64,000 bases of DNA from Anagrus nilaparvatae (GCA_022575985.1 JAKSXM010000156.1:620001-684000), one strand, 5' to 3'; counted from the stretch's first letter, positions 23,590-36,409 are shown. Translations and numbers: made by a program. Notes: generated by a model not told the origin, from the letters alone.

Positions 23590-25600
23590 CGAGTAAGTGC
23601 AGAAATAATTGTATGTGAGTGCAATAACCACACCTGCAGTCATCCAGATTACCTCAATACGTCTCAATATTAGCCTATACCTTGAATATCTGCTTTTTTG
23701 GTACGGAGTATGTACTCCACATACTGGCTAATTTCGGTCAATATTTGTTCATTTTGGAGCATCATGCTAAACACATTTTTAGGTGTGATTTTTCCAATTT
23801 TAGTTTCTAGTTGAAACTTTTTAACGGCCCATCTGTGGCATTCGAAGAATGTGTGTTTCCGGCGGGACTTTTTTGCCAGGACAGTATATACATTCAGCGC
23901 TATTCATCTTCTGGATCTGAAAGAGGTAGAAGCAAAAAACTCCATGTCCGCTAAAGAATTGGGTCAAAAAATAATTCATGCCCCCTTGCCCTCTAGTTAT
24001 CCAATGTGATATCTCTCCTATCGGTCCATTTGCTCTCAGAGTAGTCAGTCCAACGGTCCTACCACTTGCTTAGACTGTTCTGGCGCAAAGTAGCTTTTGC
24101 GCGGTCAAAGCCTTCTCTCTCTTTGTTCAGATAGATATACTGTCTCTTAAAAGTTATCAGATCTATCAGAATTACTCCAACGATGACTAGAGCTGCCTCC
24201 GACGACACTGTGCGATAGACACAGGAAATTAGCAAGGTTCCTTGCCTCTGAACGCTCGTCAGCTTAGATGTATTATCTATTATCTATTATCTATTATCTA
24301 TTATCTCCATGCAGTGAGCCCATACTTCTGCACAATGCATGAGTATAGAGTGAGTAACCGACATAAAAAACCTTCGCTTTCCAGTTTTATGTCCATAGTA
24401 TTAGCCTGCTTAACGCATTAGTGATCCTGAAAGCCTTTTCTATGCTTCTCAGTATCTGCGCCATAATGGTCAACTTTGTGCCTAGCATCACTCCCAAATA
24501 CTTTAAGCTACCCTTCGTTTCTATTCTATCATCCCCTATACATATTGGAATGATGGTATCAATATATTTACGGTTGAATAGGACAATCTCAGCCTTCGCC
24601 GTCGTAAGCTTTAGGCCATAGTCATCCATCCATAATTGTCTCCCCGCATTGCCTAGTGCAAAATATCCTCAACAATTTTTACATCTTTTGCCATGTTGAC
24701 TAGGACCAGATCGTCCGCGTATCCGACAGTAAAAGTATCCTCCGGCATTGGGAGCCTAAGTACCTGGTCGTACATGATGTTCCATAGATCCGGTCCTAGG
24801 AGCGATCCTTAAACTGCTCTTGCAGTTACACTCCTCAATCTTGTTCCTTGCGCAGTCTCGTAGATTATTTCTCGATTACTCAGTTGATGATTCTTCGCAG
24901 ATATTTTGGCATCTGGAAGTTCCTTAGAAAATGAAATCACATCTTCTTGCTGAGTTGAAGACATTCTTTACATCAAGCGTCACTAGTAAAGTGATTTTTC
25001 TTGAGTAGTGATAGCCTATCTGCGCATTCTCGATGGCCTGGACGATATTGCTTATAGCATCGATAGTTGACTTCCCTCGACGATACCCGTATTGTCGGGG
25101 AGAGAGATCTCCTGCAGCTCTCTTCCAGAGTTTGCTGAAGACACCAGCACAAATATTGTACATAAATTGGATAAATTGTGGACACTCGTACGGGGCTATC
25201 CATCAGGTCCTGGTGACTTTCCATTTTTCAGCGAGTCTACTGCTGTTAAAAGCTCCTCTATGGTGAATTCTGGGAAAGCCTCCTCGTCATCTACTTCTAA
25301 GTCATTTTCTTCCTCCCTCTCCGGGTGGGTAGGGAAAAGTACGTCAACTATACGTCTAAACTCCTCTTCGTTCATAACGCCATTGCGGAAAGAGCACCAA
25401 TTCTCTTTGTGACTATTTTGTATCTAAGACCCCATGGGTCATTGTTCACCTCATTACACAAAGCTATCTCGCATGATCTCTTGCTTCTCCTAACAGCAAG
25501 TCTCAGGCTTTTCTTTACCTGATTATGCTCTGCCATCAGCTCAGCATCGTCCGTTCTGGTCCTGGCACGTGTGGCAGCCCTTCTCGTCGTTGCAGAAATG
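23590..25600 (-). mobile_element. R1-clade-like non-LTR retrotransposon, 5'-truncated and decayed
   Basis: On the minus strand, decayed reading frames give the end of a linker region (PWGLRYKIVTKRIGA), KNGKSPGPDG (about 25210), LSPRQYGYRRGKSTIDAISN and motif A LVTLDVKNVFNSA. They continue with GSLLGPDLWNIMYDQ, the catalytic YADD (about 24715), DDYGLKLTTAKAE and SLKYLGVML. A C-terminal part follows, with SSEAALVIVGVILIDLI and CIYCPGKKVPPETHIFRM, a degenerate zinc knuckle. Order and motifs fit the R1/LOA group. Stops, frameshifts and a deletion between the GPDG and YGYRRG motifs make it inactive. The endonuclease domain is missing. Confidence 0.85.
24272..24306. repeat. TATTATC heptanucleotide repeat inside the retrotransposon
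   Basis: About five copies of TATTATC in tandem within the decayed C-terminal region of the R1-like element. A 7-base unit breaks the reading frame, so the expansion happened after the element became inactive or itself damaged it. Confidence 0.85.
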
Positions 25601-25619
25601 CCATTAAAAAAAAAAAAAG

Positions 25620-26759
25620 AAAACCTTAAAATTAAAGATACAAAAGCTACTTAATTCCGCGGAATGGGACGTTTTCTTGTTTCGGGCGTAATATATTGTA
25701 TGTTAGTGAGAAAATTCTTATAGATGGTTAGAGCAGAATAGTCTTTATTTTAATTTTAGTGATTAACCAAGGTAACTAAATTCTGTTTTTCATTTCAAAA
25801 TTACTTTTAACTAATGGAAATTATAAGCAGTAATTTGTCTTCTAAACTACAAATAGAATATTTGATACTTCATGCTGTTAAGTTACAGCTTGTGTTTGAA
25901 ATTTCAAGCAAATTGTTCGAGTATAAAGTGAAAAGACAAAAAAGCGTTAAATATAACTTTCTTATGTCGTAACTATATCATGTGGTTTCAAAATTTTTTT
26001 TTATTTTTATGTTTTACTCGAAATTAAAAAAGCAGCAGCTGTACCCAATAATCCCTTACTGTCTTTATTTTCTTAATTAAAAATTAACCAACATTTTTTA
26101 AAATAACTTATAATAATAATAAATAGGTATATATAATTTATAATAATCAATAATCGACATACTTTAAAATTACAAAAATTTAAAAATATTTTATCAATAA
26201 AAAAAATTTTTAAATTCCTACATGTAATTTCATCATGTAAATAGAGGACACAATAAGAAGATTAAATGACTGCGAATAAGAAAGTTGTGGCAGGTGCTTT
26301 TTTACACTAATTTTATCCTTTTGGAAACCTTGAAAAAATATCATTTTCTTTTTTAGTAAATTCATTTTTACTTACAAAGTTAAATTTTATTCTTAAGTTT
26401 TATTTTTATTCAAAGAATCTATAGGTATTTGTCTTCAGATCATTTAATTTTTTTTTAGAAATCAATTTTTATCTAAGGGTGCTTTTTTTATAAAGAACCA
26501 AATTCAAATATCCTTAGGTAAGAACAAGTTTAAAGAAAAGGTTTTTATCCCAAAATAATTAGACTGTAACATGTATATAATATAAGTACCCGGAGACATA
26601 GGTAAGCAAGTATAATTTAGTTTTTTTAAAGAAGTTAAATTTTAGCTTAATACGAATTTTGTCAATGGTTACTTGGGTGGGTAAAAGCTAATAAGATGTT
26701 AAGCACAACTGGTTCAATGAAAATTCCTTAAGTTTAAATGGGCAAAAATCTTGTTGCAT
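25620..26759. other. AT-rich spacer between two retrotransposon remnants
   Basis: No exon, RNA gene or clear repeat boundary found. The short tract near 26570-26620 and the stretch 26660-26780 may already belong to the 5' part of the Jockey-like remnant that follows. Confidence 0.4.
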
Positions 26760-27604
26760 CACCTTTGCCCTAGATTATAAAATGCTTTCTAAAACATTAG
26801 AATTAAATATAATTGATAATAATTTAGTAATAAAACTAGACAGAGTTGAATCCACCAAGTACTTAAGCATTATTATAGATCAATACATGCGTTGGGATAG
26901 ACACATATTTGAACAGCTAAAAAACAAGATTTTATTTTTTTTTTTTTGACAAATTAAAACGTATTATATCAACCTAAAAGTAATGTATTTTGCCTCGTGC
27001 CATTCCATTATGTCATATGGCATCTTGGATTAGGGTGGAGCTAATAATAAAACTATAAATTTAATTCAAAGACTACAAGATAGATTAATTAATTAATTAT
27101 ATCCAAATAAATATGAAGATACTAACAAACGTATTAGCAGTTTGGGAATTTCTAAAAAAATAAAATCTATTGGTCCATTGAGTAATTACTCTAATTATTT
27201 TATGGTAATAAAAGTATTTAATGCTATGCTGAATAACCTTAAATTAAATAGCAAATCTAGTCAAATAAATCCTAATCAATGCAGCTTAAGTTGGTTACAT
27301 AAACTAAAGAAATGGCTAACGAACTGTTTTAATATTTAAAAAAGTAATCTTAAATTAACTAATTTGTAAACTCTTATCAATACAAATAAATGCATTAATT
27401 ACAGTAGAATTAATTAGCAATTATAATAAATAGGTAAATTAAAATCAGATTTTTTATAAAATTATGAAATATTTAAGTATTTTTTTTTCATGTATATATT
27501 CAATGACCAAAGATCAATGTACTGACGTAAGTACCTATGGGATTGTGATGGCATCATCACAAATTGTAAATAAACTTTTATTGTAATAAACAAATAAAAA
27601 AAAA
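26760..27604 (+). mobile_element. Jockey-like non-LTR retrotransposon 3' remnant with poly-A end
   Basis: Plus-strand frames give KLDRVESTKYLSIIIDQYMR, then HIFEQLKNKI, IMSYGILD and INLIQRLQDRLINQLYP. This is the thumb and post-catalytic part of a Jockey/CR1-type reverse transcriptase, normally (V/T)KYLGI.ID..L.W..HI and SYGI..WG. The open stretch 27142-27339 ends in a stop, and a short 3' UTR terminates in AATAAACAAATAAAAAAAAA at about 27604. Several in-frame stops make it inactive. The 5' end and catalytic motif are missing. Confidence 0.72.
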
Positions 27605-28154
27605 TGTTTATATGTTAATTCTTTGTATAATATTATTTTTTAAAAAAAGTGTACCCAATTTTACCATCACGATACTATCTGACAACCTGTTATTCGTATC
27701 GGATTCGTATACAGTAAAGTTATTGATAGTAGATTTTTTCAACGTAGGTATTAATTTATGAGAATGTCGCTTTTTGAATTGTAATTTTTTTCTGCTTTGT
27801 TCTAAATTAATTGATTTTATTATTTAAACTAGTTAGTTTTAACTTAAAGACTCAAATTAAAATTTTTAAATCTGAGCTTGTTTTTTGGGGCGGGGGAAGA
27901 ACTCTAAAATATGATACTAAAATAGTTTAATAATGCAAAAAAAAGAAAGTAACTCATTATTATTCAAATTACGAATTAAAACAAAAAAAATGGCAAAGAA
28001 TAGGTCTATTTTTATTAAGTTTACAAGAGTAAGTATTTCAATGTCAGGAAATCAACTTTTTTAATAATTTGCAAAAAACATTTCCATGGAAAAGCGAAAA
28101 GAAATTATAAAATTTACATTAGTTTGAATTATCCTTTGCAAAAAAAATTGCAAA

Positions 28155-28228
28155 AAATAGAGAGAGAGAGAGAAAGAGAGAGAAAGAGTCAGTGAGTAAG
28201 TGAGGGAGAAAATGTAAGAGAAAGAGAG
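28155..28228. repeat. GA-rich microsatellite
   Basis: Imperfect (GA)n/(GAAA)n tract. It lies about 550 bp upstream of the candidate small gene. GA tracts can bind GAGA-type factors at insect promoters, but that role here is only a possibility. Confidence 0.85.
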
Positions 28229-28264
28229 TTGTTGATGATATATATATGTATATGAACATGTATT

Positions 28265-28390
28265 GTATATACAATTTGCCGGTTTTTTTATATTGTAATA
28301 CGCAAGCCGGTCGTTCACAAGTTGAGCCAGTAACGATCGAACTGCGAAACTGATGAATGTCCTCGCAAAAATATATTATAAATAAATCGA
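28265..28390 (+). promoter_or_regulatory. Less AT-rich island, possible promoter of the 60-aa gene
   Basis: Around CAAGCCGGTCGTTCACAAG and CAGTAACGATCGAACTGCG the base composition is clearly richer in G and C than the surrounding few kb. It lies 380-500 bp before the candidate start codon at 28766, with a GA tract just upstream. No defined core promoter motif is recognisable; the call rests on composition and position. Confidence 0.3.
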
Positions 28391-28765
28391 GAACGTTTTA
28401 CTTTTTTATTTTCAAAAAAATTGATTTTCCATAAAATTATGATTTGATATTTACATTTAATTTTTTTAAAAACAATTGTTATCTTAACATTTTTTTTAAT
28501 TAATAAAAAAATTTTAAATATGGGTTGAAATAATTTAAAAATTTCATTAAGTGTTAATTGATAAATAATAATAAAAATAATGGAATACACGTGATACTAA
28601 AAAATACTGTGTTTTTTGTTTGTTTGTTGTTAATTGTTTTTTAGTGATTTTAAATGTTAATAAAAGTGTCTTAATTTTAATAAATCATTGTTAAATATTG
28701 TTAAATTTGTTAAAGTTAATTTATAAAAAAAAGTGTATTAAAAAATAAATAAAATATAAAAGAAA

Positions 28766-30612
28766 ATGTTAAATTGCAGCGATCTTGAATGTGTGTTACA
28801 CCATCATCATTACTATGCGCATCTTCATCAATTGACACCGCATTTAACTTCTTCTGATGGTAAATAAAAAATTTATTATGATTAATTGATATATATATGT
28901 AGCATTTGAAAATATATTCATTTATTTTACATTTAATTAATAGAGTTTATTAAGATTAATTATCTGTAAATGATAATAAATCAATTAAAAGAAGATAATT
29001 TATTATTGGGCTCAAATAAAACACAGAAAGAAATTGTAAAAAATTATTAATTACACATAAAATAATTTCTTCATATATTTTTTTATTGAACTCAAATTAA
29101 TAATAATACGAACGTGTTTATACGTTATTTACTATCATTTTCATTGAGTAATGTTGTAAAAAAAAAATGTGTGTTACATACTTACATGCTTTCCAAAGAC
29201 ATTAAATATTAGGCTGGATGTTATTATTTTTTTGAAATATTTAAAAAAAAAATTTTTTTTTAGGGTAAAGTTGTTTAAAGATACTTGTTAAGATATCCTG
29301 AAAATTTCATTTTTTAAATGATGTCATATCAATTTAAGAAATTTATTAAATGCAATTTTGTGTAATTGATGGGTTATGATTACGTGCAATTTTAAAAGTA
29401 GGCTTCTGTGAGATGAAATTTTTTCTTCTTTTTTTTTTTGGTAATTAGGTTTACGATGTATAAGTGAATTTATTAAATTATGTCTAAGGTAATTTATTAG
29501 GTTGAACTAAATTCAGAAATTATTTATTTTCTTTTTTTAAAAAATTTATATACTCATACTGATTAATTTTAAAACTTATTAATAAAAAATATATAAGCAT
29601 TTTTTATAATTAGGTCAGTGGATTCGTTTCAAACAGACAAAATAAAGACAATATAAAAAAAAATATATTATTTTTTATGATAATTTTATTTATGAAAATA
29701 TATCAATTTTTTGGCTTTGAAATTTTGACTGATCACCAAAAACAAAATTTAATAATGAAAGGTAGTAATGTAGGGGTAGGGTAGGTAGGGTAGGTCAAAA
29801 AAAAAATTTTTTTGATGGGGATTGAATTTCAATTTTGTTAATTTCAATAATTTTTTTTAAGTCATACGAACTAATTATCAAGGTTGTTAGTTTATTAAAA
29901 TTAACCATATATTTTAGCCACATAAGCAGTAATAGGCATAGGCAGATTAAAAAAAAAATTTTTTATTGGAAAATCGTGCCCCTCTTTGAAACTGCAACAA
30001 TAAAATTTATAAAATAATGTCCAGTCTAATATATTACTATTAAGTACCATAAAAAATGTTAATTATTTGCATGCTTAATAAATTTTTTTTTGTTTTAATT
30101 TTAATTTATATGCATAATAAAACGTTAATAAAACGTTTAAAAATAGGCTAATATTGGAATTTTCTGATTTCAGCGAATTTGATGAATTATTGATTTATTT
30201 TTTTTACCTACATATTAAAACTTGCAATAATAAATTTTAAATGCGGTTAAAAAATCAAATTTAGAGTTGTTTATTTTTTTAACTTTTTACTTGCGAATTT
30301 TGTAATTTTATATATATTCATGCGAATTATTAAGAGTTACATCATAAGTAACCTGATTAAAATGTATTAATGTGAATTTCGAAAATATGTATACAGGTAT
30401 ATATGATACATACTGCTTATATTATAAAAGAAAGCACGCAATAATTATAACACTTTAATATTAAAAATTAAATACTTTTTAATTTGGGAAAGAAACTTGA
30501 CATTTTTTATTATGAAATTACAGCTAATGAACCTGTAGAAGATGAATCCGAAAATTTTGATTATTTACATTCGATTACGTATGATCCTCTTAATTTAGTC
30601 GCATTTTCTTGA
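28766..30612 (+). CDS. Candidate two-exon gene for a 60-aa His-rich protein
   Basis: Not a family I recognise. Exon 28766-28859 starts ATG and encodes MLNCSDLECVLHHHHYYAHL followed by HQLTPHLTSSD, ending in a good donor, GATG|GTAAATAA. Exon 30524-30612 follows the acceptor AAATTACAG, keeps phase 1 and encodes ANEPVEDESENFDYLHSITY, then DPLNLVAFS and TGA. The joined ORF is 183 nt. The base composition of both exons is richer than the intron, and the tyrosine/aspartate-rich tail looks unlike random AT-rich translation. Alternatively these are the first exons of a longer gene, with a donor inside exon 2 (for example AC|GTATGA). Transcript data would be needed; confidence is modest. Confidence 0.38.
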
Positions 30613-30727
30613 TAAAAATATCTACTCACGCTCTTGTTTAGAGTAAAATTGTCGTAAATATTTATTTTAATATTCATATATTATTATACAAGCTAGTTAA
30701 TAACAAAACAACTAAAAAAAACTTATA

Positions 30728-31212
30728 ACCGGTTTGTATAAACACAACTAAAATACATGGAACATGTTTACTTACTTTAATACATAAATGTTACACAATA
30801 TCACAATTTACTATTTTTATAATTTGTAATTATAACGTTTACTAAATGTTAAGATTCTAAACTCAAACTATTCTAATTCCCTAAACCTGAATTATTTTAA
30901 GTCCCTAAATCGATGTTATTAAAAGAGATCGCGGATCTGAAGCTCAAGTACCCTAGCCTAAGAGGGTAAACCTAAACCCAGATTATTCTAGGTCCCTAAA
31001 TCAAAAATATTCTAAGTCCCTTAACCTGAATTATTACAAGTCCCTAGACCTGCATTATTCTAGTACCTAAATTGAAATTAGTCTAAGCTCGATTCTAAGT
31101 TTGTAAGCTCAGATTTTTCGAAGTCCCTATAAATTGAAATTATTTTAAGTCCCATTTGACCCCCCCCTCTTAATTTTTAGATTTTCAGGGTACCCCCTCC
31201 CTATGAACATAT
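30728..31212 (+). mobile_element. Copy 1 of the CATGTT / oligo-C repeat family
   Basis: It starts AACCGGTTTGTATAAACACA, then ATGGAACATGTTTAC, and ends near ATGAACATATTACG. The interior is a decayed tandem array of about 24-bp units of the type AAGTCCCTAAA..GAATTATTCT (about nine units), followed by GACCCCCCCCT and a GTACCCCC block. This copy also contains a foreign 45-bp block at 30922-30968 that recurs inverted at 32063-32115. No coding capacity. Confidence 0.7.
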
Positions 31213-32115
31213 TACGTATTAAAAATAGAATAATTTCAACAAATTTTTTAGATAGAAAAAATGTAAATAAAAATGAATAAACCAAGTAAAAACACATTAT
31301 GAAAGCCTCCCAAAACCTGATAAGAAAACGCGAGAGAAAACGATAAGCTTCCGGTTGGTTATAATATAGGTTGTGGCGTTTGTATTCCAAAAGTGTGAAA
31401 AAAGTCAAATATTTTTGCAGGAGTTTTCTTTCCAACAGCTAAGCTCCCAGACCTTTTGGTTTTAAATTCTCAGGTTGGGACGTTCGCCTTCTGAAACAAC
31501 GCAAAATGGACTGAATGTGTTGAAACTGGATTTTAAACAGAATTCTGAGTTAAGGATGAAAACTACCAAGCTGGGGATAATAGACATAAACAACTATTAC
31601 TTTTTTTTTCTATCATATTACTATAGAAGTGAGAACTTTACGCGCGCACAACTATACGATAGAATCGACATAGAATTGTTAAATAAATAAAATTTTCTTT
31701 ATAATAACAAACCACCCTAGTCTAAAATAAATTGAATAATTATTTTCTATGATATGTTTTTTATATGTTATAATTTTTTTATCAAAAACTATACTCAGAA
31801 AATACTTTAATTTTTTATTGTAAAATGTCGTCCCAAAAGAATCACGAAATCACGTACCATAAGATGCTCGAAAAAGCATAATTATTTTTAATTATTTAAC
31901 AGTGAAGGAGTCACCCTAGGATATTCAAACTTTAAATATATATTTTTTAATATGACTTTTCGTTATATACCAGTTTTTATTAATATCTATACTCAGACAA
32001 AAAATACAGTTAACATCCTTAACATCCTGGATTTTTCTTCATGTTATCAAATTCTCGATTCCCCGTTAGTTTTACCCTCTTAAGCTAGGGTACTTAAGCT
32101 TCAGATGCGCGATCT
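30922..32115. repeat. Pair of ~45-bp inverted repeats 1.1 kb apart
   Basis: GATCGCGGATCTGAAGCTCA through AGTACCCTAGCCTAAGAGGG (30922-30968) is found inverted at 32063-32115 with few changes. The 1.1 kb between them shows no reading frame I recognise. The pair could mark the ends of an element inserted in repeat copy 1, but the left block lies inside that repeat's unit array and no target duplication is evident. Confidence 0.5.
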
Positions 32116-33055
32116 TTGCAAACACCCCATCCTAGGAACTTATACTTAACAGCAGGGAACCGAGAACTTCATATTTAAATTTTAAAAGTTTTTCACTCAA
32201 AATCATGTGGATTTGTCAGGATTTTATTATTTATCATAAATCAGTCCAGTTTTTGCGTCTTGAAGCAATGAAGAACCAGGAGTTTTGAAGTTAAAATCAT
32301 ATTTCCCGTATATATTCATTTGGATGTACATTGTAAAAATATATTGCTCAAAAAAAAAAGAAAGACAAGACTATTTTCCAACCTTGATTATAATGGGATA
32401 TAGGATTATGATCCATTTTAAAATCTTTTTTGATATTTTTGGCTAATAAAATTTTTGTGATTTCATTTTTTCATAGCTAATATTAATATTTGTTACTGCT
32501 GATGATTGCATAATATACAAAATTATTGGATAATAATAACAATATATGTAATTTAACTGAAAAAAAAAACGAATTCTATATATATACTTCAATCACTTAA
32601 AAAAAAAAATATGCTAGGTCTATATTATATCATTAAACAAAAAAATTTTTTTTTTACAATATAATACTCACGAATAGACTAAAATTATTCAAATTTTTTG
32701 TTTATTATGTTAGCAAAATTTCTTGAAATCGTATTATAAATAAGTTTCTGAAACTAATCAGGTAAAAATATTTTTTCATTAATTATGTAACTATTTTAAT
32801 ATTGTAAAAATGAATCAACAGTTAAATATTTGAAATGAAAAAAAAATTTTTTATGCTCATCATATTTATATTCATTTGATTTTGTAACCGTCATAATTTT
32901 ATATAAATTATTATACTGCTCACATTATAATTTTTTATTATAAATAAAAGCTAAAAAATGTTGTTATTATTTAGATTTATCTACTTTTTTTCTGTGTATT
33001 TAAAAAAAATTTATGATTATTACTTTTTTTTTTTTATTAAATAGATTATTGTTAT

Positions 33056-33060
33056 TATTA

Positions 33061-33096
<36 letters not shown>
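33056..33096. repeat. ATT trinucleotide microsatellite
   Basis: About 13 copies of TTA/ATT in tandem, producing an artificial poly-asparagine reading frame on the minus strand. A similar array is at 38688-38720. Confidence 0.9.
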
Positions 33097-33378
33097 TTGA
33101 AGATAAAAAAATTTTTAAACCAAATTCTATAGCCTCATCTCCAGATAAACTTACTTTTTTAATTTTATATGATTTTTGAAAAAACTTCAAAATTTTAAAC
33201 AATCACTGGAATATAATGATATTCGCTAACTAAAAAGTAGGATGATAAATAAAGAGGATCGTCATCTGGTTGCTATAGAAGGGATGATCGATTATCCAAA
33301 ATATCAGTTGATTATAAAAAAAATCGATTACTGAATAATAACTTTTCGAAAACTTCGACCGGACAGAATAAAAACTAA

Positions 33379-33624
33379 CAACCGGTTTGTGAACTCACAA
33401 ACAACGAAAATGGAACATGTTTAAATTTATATTTTGAATATTAAAGCCTTCACAATTTTAAGTCTTAAAAAAAAATAATTTTAACCTCCTAAAATCCTTA
33501 TTATTCTATCCCCATTTATCGAAATTATTCTAAGTTCATTTGTACCCTCCCCCAAATATAGCACATTTGAACCCCCCAATGACCTGCTTAAAATACGCCG
33601 GAACCCATAAACAGGTTCCATGTT
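33379..33624 (+). mobile_element. Copy 2 of the CATGTT / oligo-C repeat family
   Basis: It begins AACCGGTTTGTGAACTCAC and ATGGAACATGTTTAAA, holds decayed CTAAGTTCATTTGTACCC and CACATTTGAACCCCCC blocks, and ends GGTTCCATGTT. Shorter than copy 1. The 33634 MITE lies immediately to its right. Confidence 0.65.
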
Positions 33625-33633
33625 AAAAAAATG

Positions 33634-34027
33634 GGCGCCATTCACTGTTCATAATTGTCGTTGTCCATCCGGGGCAGTTTTCCGAATCCCGAAAATTAAG
33701 TATACAAACTTTCTAATGCAGAATAATAAAAACTAGAAGGGTTGTAAGGCAGATAAATCAAAATTCCTAAAAATCAGTGTATATTTGATAAAATATCAGA
33801 AGTTATTATTTGTAAAAAGCAAGAAATTACCATGAAATATAAGGTTTCATAAAAAGAATTTCGGAATTTATCCTATTATTTATTTTGATGCATTCTGATT
33901 TTACGAATTCGGAAATGAATTTTTCTATGAAATTCATTTATGGGTCTGTTTTCGAAAAATCTAGATTTCAAGGTTCTGAGAAATGACCCGGATGGAAAAC
34001 GACAGTTATGACCATTGAATGGCGGCC
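33634..34027. mobile_element. 394-bp transposon with a perfect 9-bp target duplication
   Basis: Ends GGCGCCATTCACTGTTCATA and the complement of GGCCGCCATTCAATGGTCAT are inverted repeats that continue through TGTCGTT..CCATCCGG. The 9-bp sequence AAAAAAATG flanks both sides exactly (33625-33633 and 34028-34036), although it is low-complexity. A 9-bp duplication is typical of MULE transposons, and the related 534-bp element sits inside a MULE transposase gene at 22606-23139. No coding capacity. Confidence 0.78.
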
Positions 34028-34311
34028 AAAAAAATGTTGTCAATTATTGATCTCAAGGATTTGTGGATATATCAATTTCCCAAGACAGTAAGGTAACTAT
34101 TCCCGCAGAAATTCAAAAATTTGATTTCTGATTTTTGTAAATGGATGATTTAAGAATAAGCCCTGAGTTTACTTTTACAGATTTTCTATTCTTATGCATT
34201 AGAGACGTTGAGTTTTTACCTTGCGTAAATAAGGTACATTATTACTCGGACGGAATATAATATTTATAGACAAAAGTATATGCAAAAAAAATTGTAACTG
34301 ATTTGGCTTTT

Positions 34312-34610
34312 CACACAACCTACGATCGTAGAACATGTTCACTTTTAACAGTTTTATCTTATACTCCCTAATTTCCGAATTTATAATAAATACCGAAATA
34401 TAAATTATCCTAAGTCCATAAACCTAAAGTGTTCTAAATTCTTGTTCTTATCAGGGCCTGATCAGGCCCTGACTCCCAAGTCCCTAAATCAAAAATATTG
34501 TAGGTCCATTTGACCCCCCCCCCCCGCTAAAAACGTCACTATTTCGACTCCCCCTTTACCCAGCTGGACCTTTTCAGATACCCCGCAAAATGAACATTTT
34601 CCATGTTAAT
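34312..34610 (+). mobile_element. Copy 3 of the CATGTT / oligo-C repeat family
   Basis: It opens with CACACAACC and GTAGAACATGTTCAC, carries TCCCTAAAT..AAAAATATT units, then GACC followed by a run of 13 C, a GACTCCCCC block, and ends GAACATTTTCCATGTTAAT. The block CAGGGCCTGATCAGGCCCTG at about 34454 is a local palindrome unique to this copy. Confidence 0.68.
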
Positions 34611-35251
34611 TAATATAAAAATATACGTCATGAAAACTTTCCCGCAATGAAAATACTTTGAATAGTCCAGACGCAGCGGACTAGGTCCTTTCCATCTAAA
34701 TCTTTGGGAATCTTGTATTTTCTTGACAGAATTTTATCTAACAATTTATTAACCAATTCTCCTAAAAACCTCCTGAAAATATTATTAAATTTATTGATAA
34801 ATTTAATTTTAGTCAATATTTTTTCTATTTTTATTTTTTTTAAATCCTAGATAAGCAGATAAACAATTAATCATTAATTTATTCTGTTAAAGTTTATTAA
34901 ATAATTAATATAATTTAAATTTTAAATAAAAAATAAAACAAAAACAAGTATATTTATAACAGAATTAATAAAAATCAATTATTTTTTAATAGATTTATTT
35001 GAATGTTTGTTTTTCATTATTGCAAGGATTTATTACTTTCTCATTTAAATAAAACGTGCAGCTATTTAAATAAGCACATGTAGCACTTTATTTTTTTTTA
35101 TAAAATAAAAACATTATTTTTTTTGTTTATTATTCAAGAGGGTTCGTCACAGGGTTAGTATTTGTGAAATAGCTATTTTTTAAACAAGGGACAAAATCAG
35201 GAACAAAATATTGGTTTTGACTTTGCATGCAGTTGTATGCACGAGCGAGTG

Positions 35252-36037
35252 CAGACAGCATGCAAAAGTTGAACCCATACTTTTTCCCGTGATTTAAAAC
35301 ATAATTTTAAATAATAACGGGCAAAAAGCCGCCTCCCTAGCGTAGAAAATAGGTTTTATCTTCTTGACTCTATACTTGATCCAAATTATCTAAATTTATG
35401 ATTACTTATATAGCATTTCAAAAGTTATATTGGCTTGATTTACTTAATCTTATGTTTTTTTTAAATATTTTTAATTAAACTCGAATAATTCAACCGATTG
35501 TTGATATCTCTTATCATAAAGAAATTCCTCAGACTGTTTAAAGCCTGATTTCCTTGAATTTACAGTTATTTTATAAAAATCAATGCTTATCTTAAATTTC
35601 AATATTTTGCATGTAGAACTGCTATCGATACAATGTCTAAAAATTGTCAATATTCACAAAAAAAAATATTAAATTTATTAGCAAATTTTTTTAAATTAGA
35701 ATTTATAACTTGCAAATTAACAAAATAAAAAGTTACAGTGAATTAAACAATTAATTTAATATCATGTATCATATCCACAGAATTCCCATATTATATGATT
35801 AGATCCTTAAATACATTTTTTCGCCCGAAACGAGATCGAGAAATATGCGTTTCTCCCCACTGAGAAAGAAAAATTTCGTTTTGTTTATGGGAGCAAAAAA
35901 TTTACTACTACACATCTAGGGCAACACAAGCCTATATCCTACCCTAGGGAGACGGCTTTTTTGCCTATTAATTATATGCAAAACTATGCTTTAAATCACG
36001 GGAAAAAATATTGAATACGATCGACTTTTGCTGTCTA
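35252..36037. mobile_element. Transposon remnant with ~95-bp inverted ends
   Basis: GACAGCATGCAAAAGT..TTTTTCCCGTGATTTAAA..GCCGCCTCCCTAGCGTAG (35254-35343) is found inverted at 35935-36037. The interior of about 590 bp is AT-rich with no reading frame. The outer left flank from 35168 is shared with the fragment at 4700-4800, so the true element may be longer on that side. Confidence 0.6.
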
Positions 36038-36409
36038 AATATTTTTGTACAATTTGATTGTTATATAAATAGTTTAACATTGACTTCAGAATTTATTTTG
36101 TTAAATATTAAAAAAAAAAAAGAGTTATTAAATATAAGATATAGTAAGGTGAAGTAAAAAAAACGGCACCTTTTATAGTCATTATGACATTGCAAAAAAT
36201 AAGTTAATATTATAAGTTTTCTTGTATTTTTTTAATATTTATATGATTTTCAAAAATAATATTTTAGCTTCGATTTATCCTTTTATTTTTTATCTCCCAC
36301 ATTACAAATTTGTATCGTTTGAAAAAAACAATGTTTTATAAACTATTTATTTATAAATAAAAATTCAAAATAATTATTTTATGATATATATAAATGGGTA
36401 GATTTAAAT

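Noticed and set aside
24421..25522. Plus-strand frames across 24.4-25.5 kb
   Set aside because: They are antisense to clear reverse transcriptase motifs (YADD, YGYRRG) on the minus strand.
29764..29796. Telomere-like GGTAGGGTAGG stretch
   Set aside because: Only a few irregular units, not the regular TTAGG expected for insect telomeres.
33020..33202. Poly-asparagine protein
   Set aside because: It is the translation of an ATT microsatellite.
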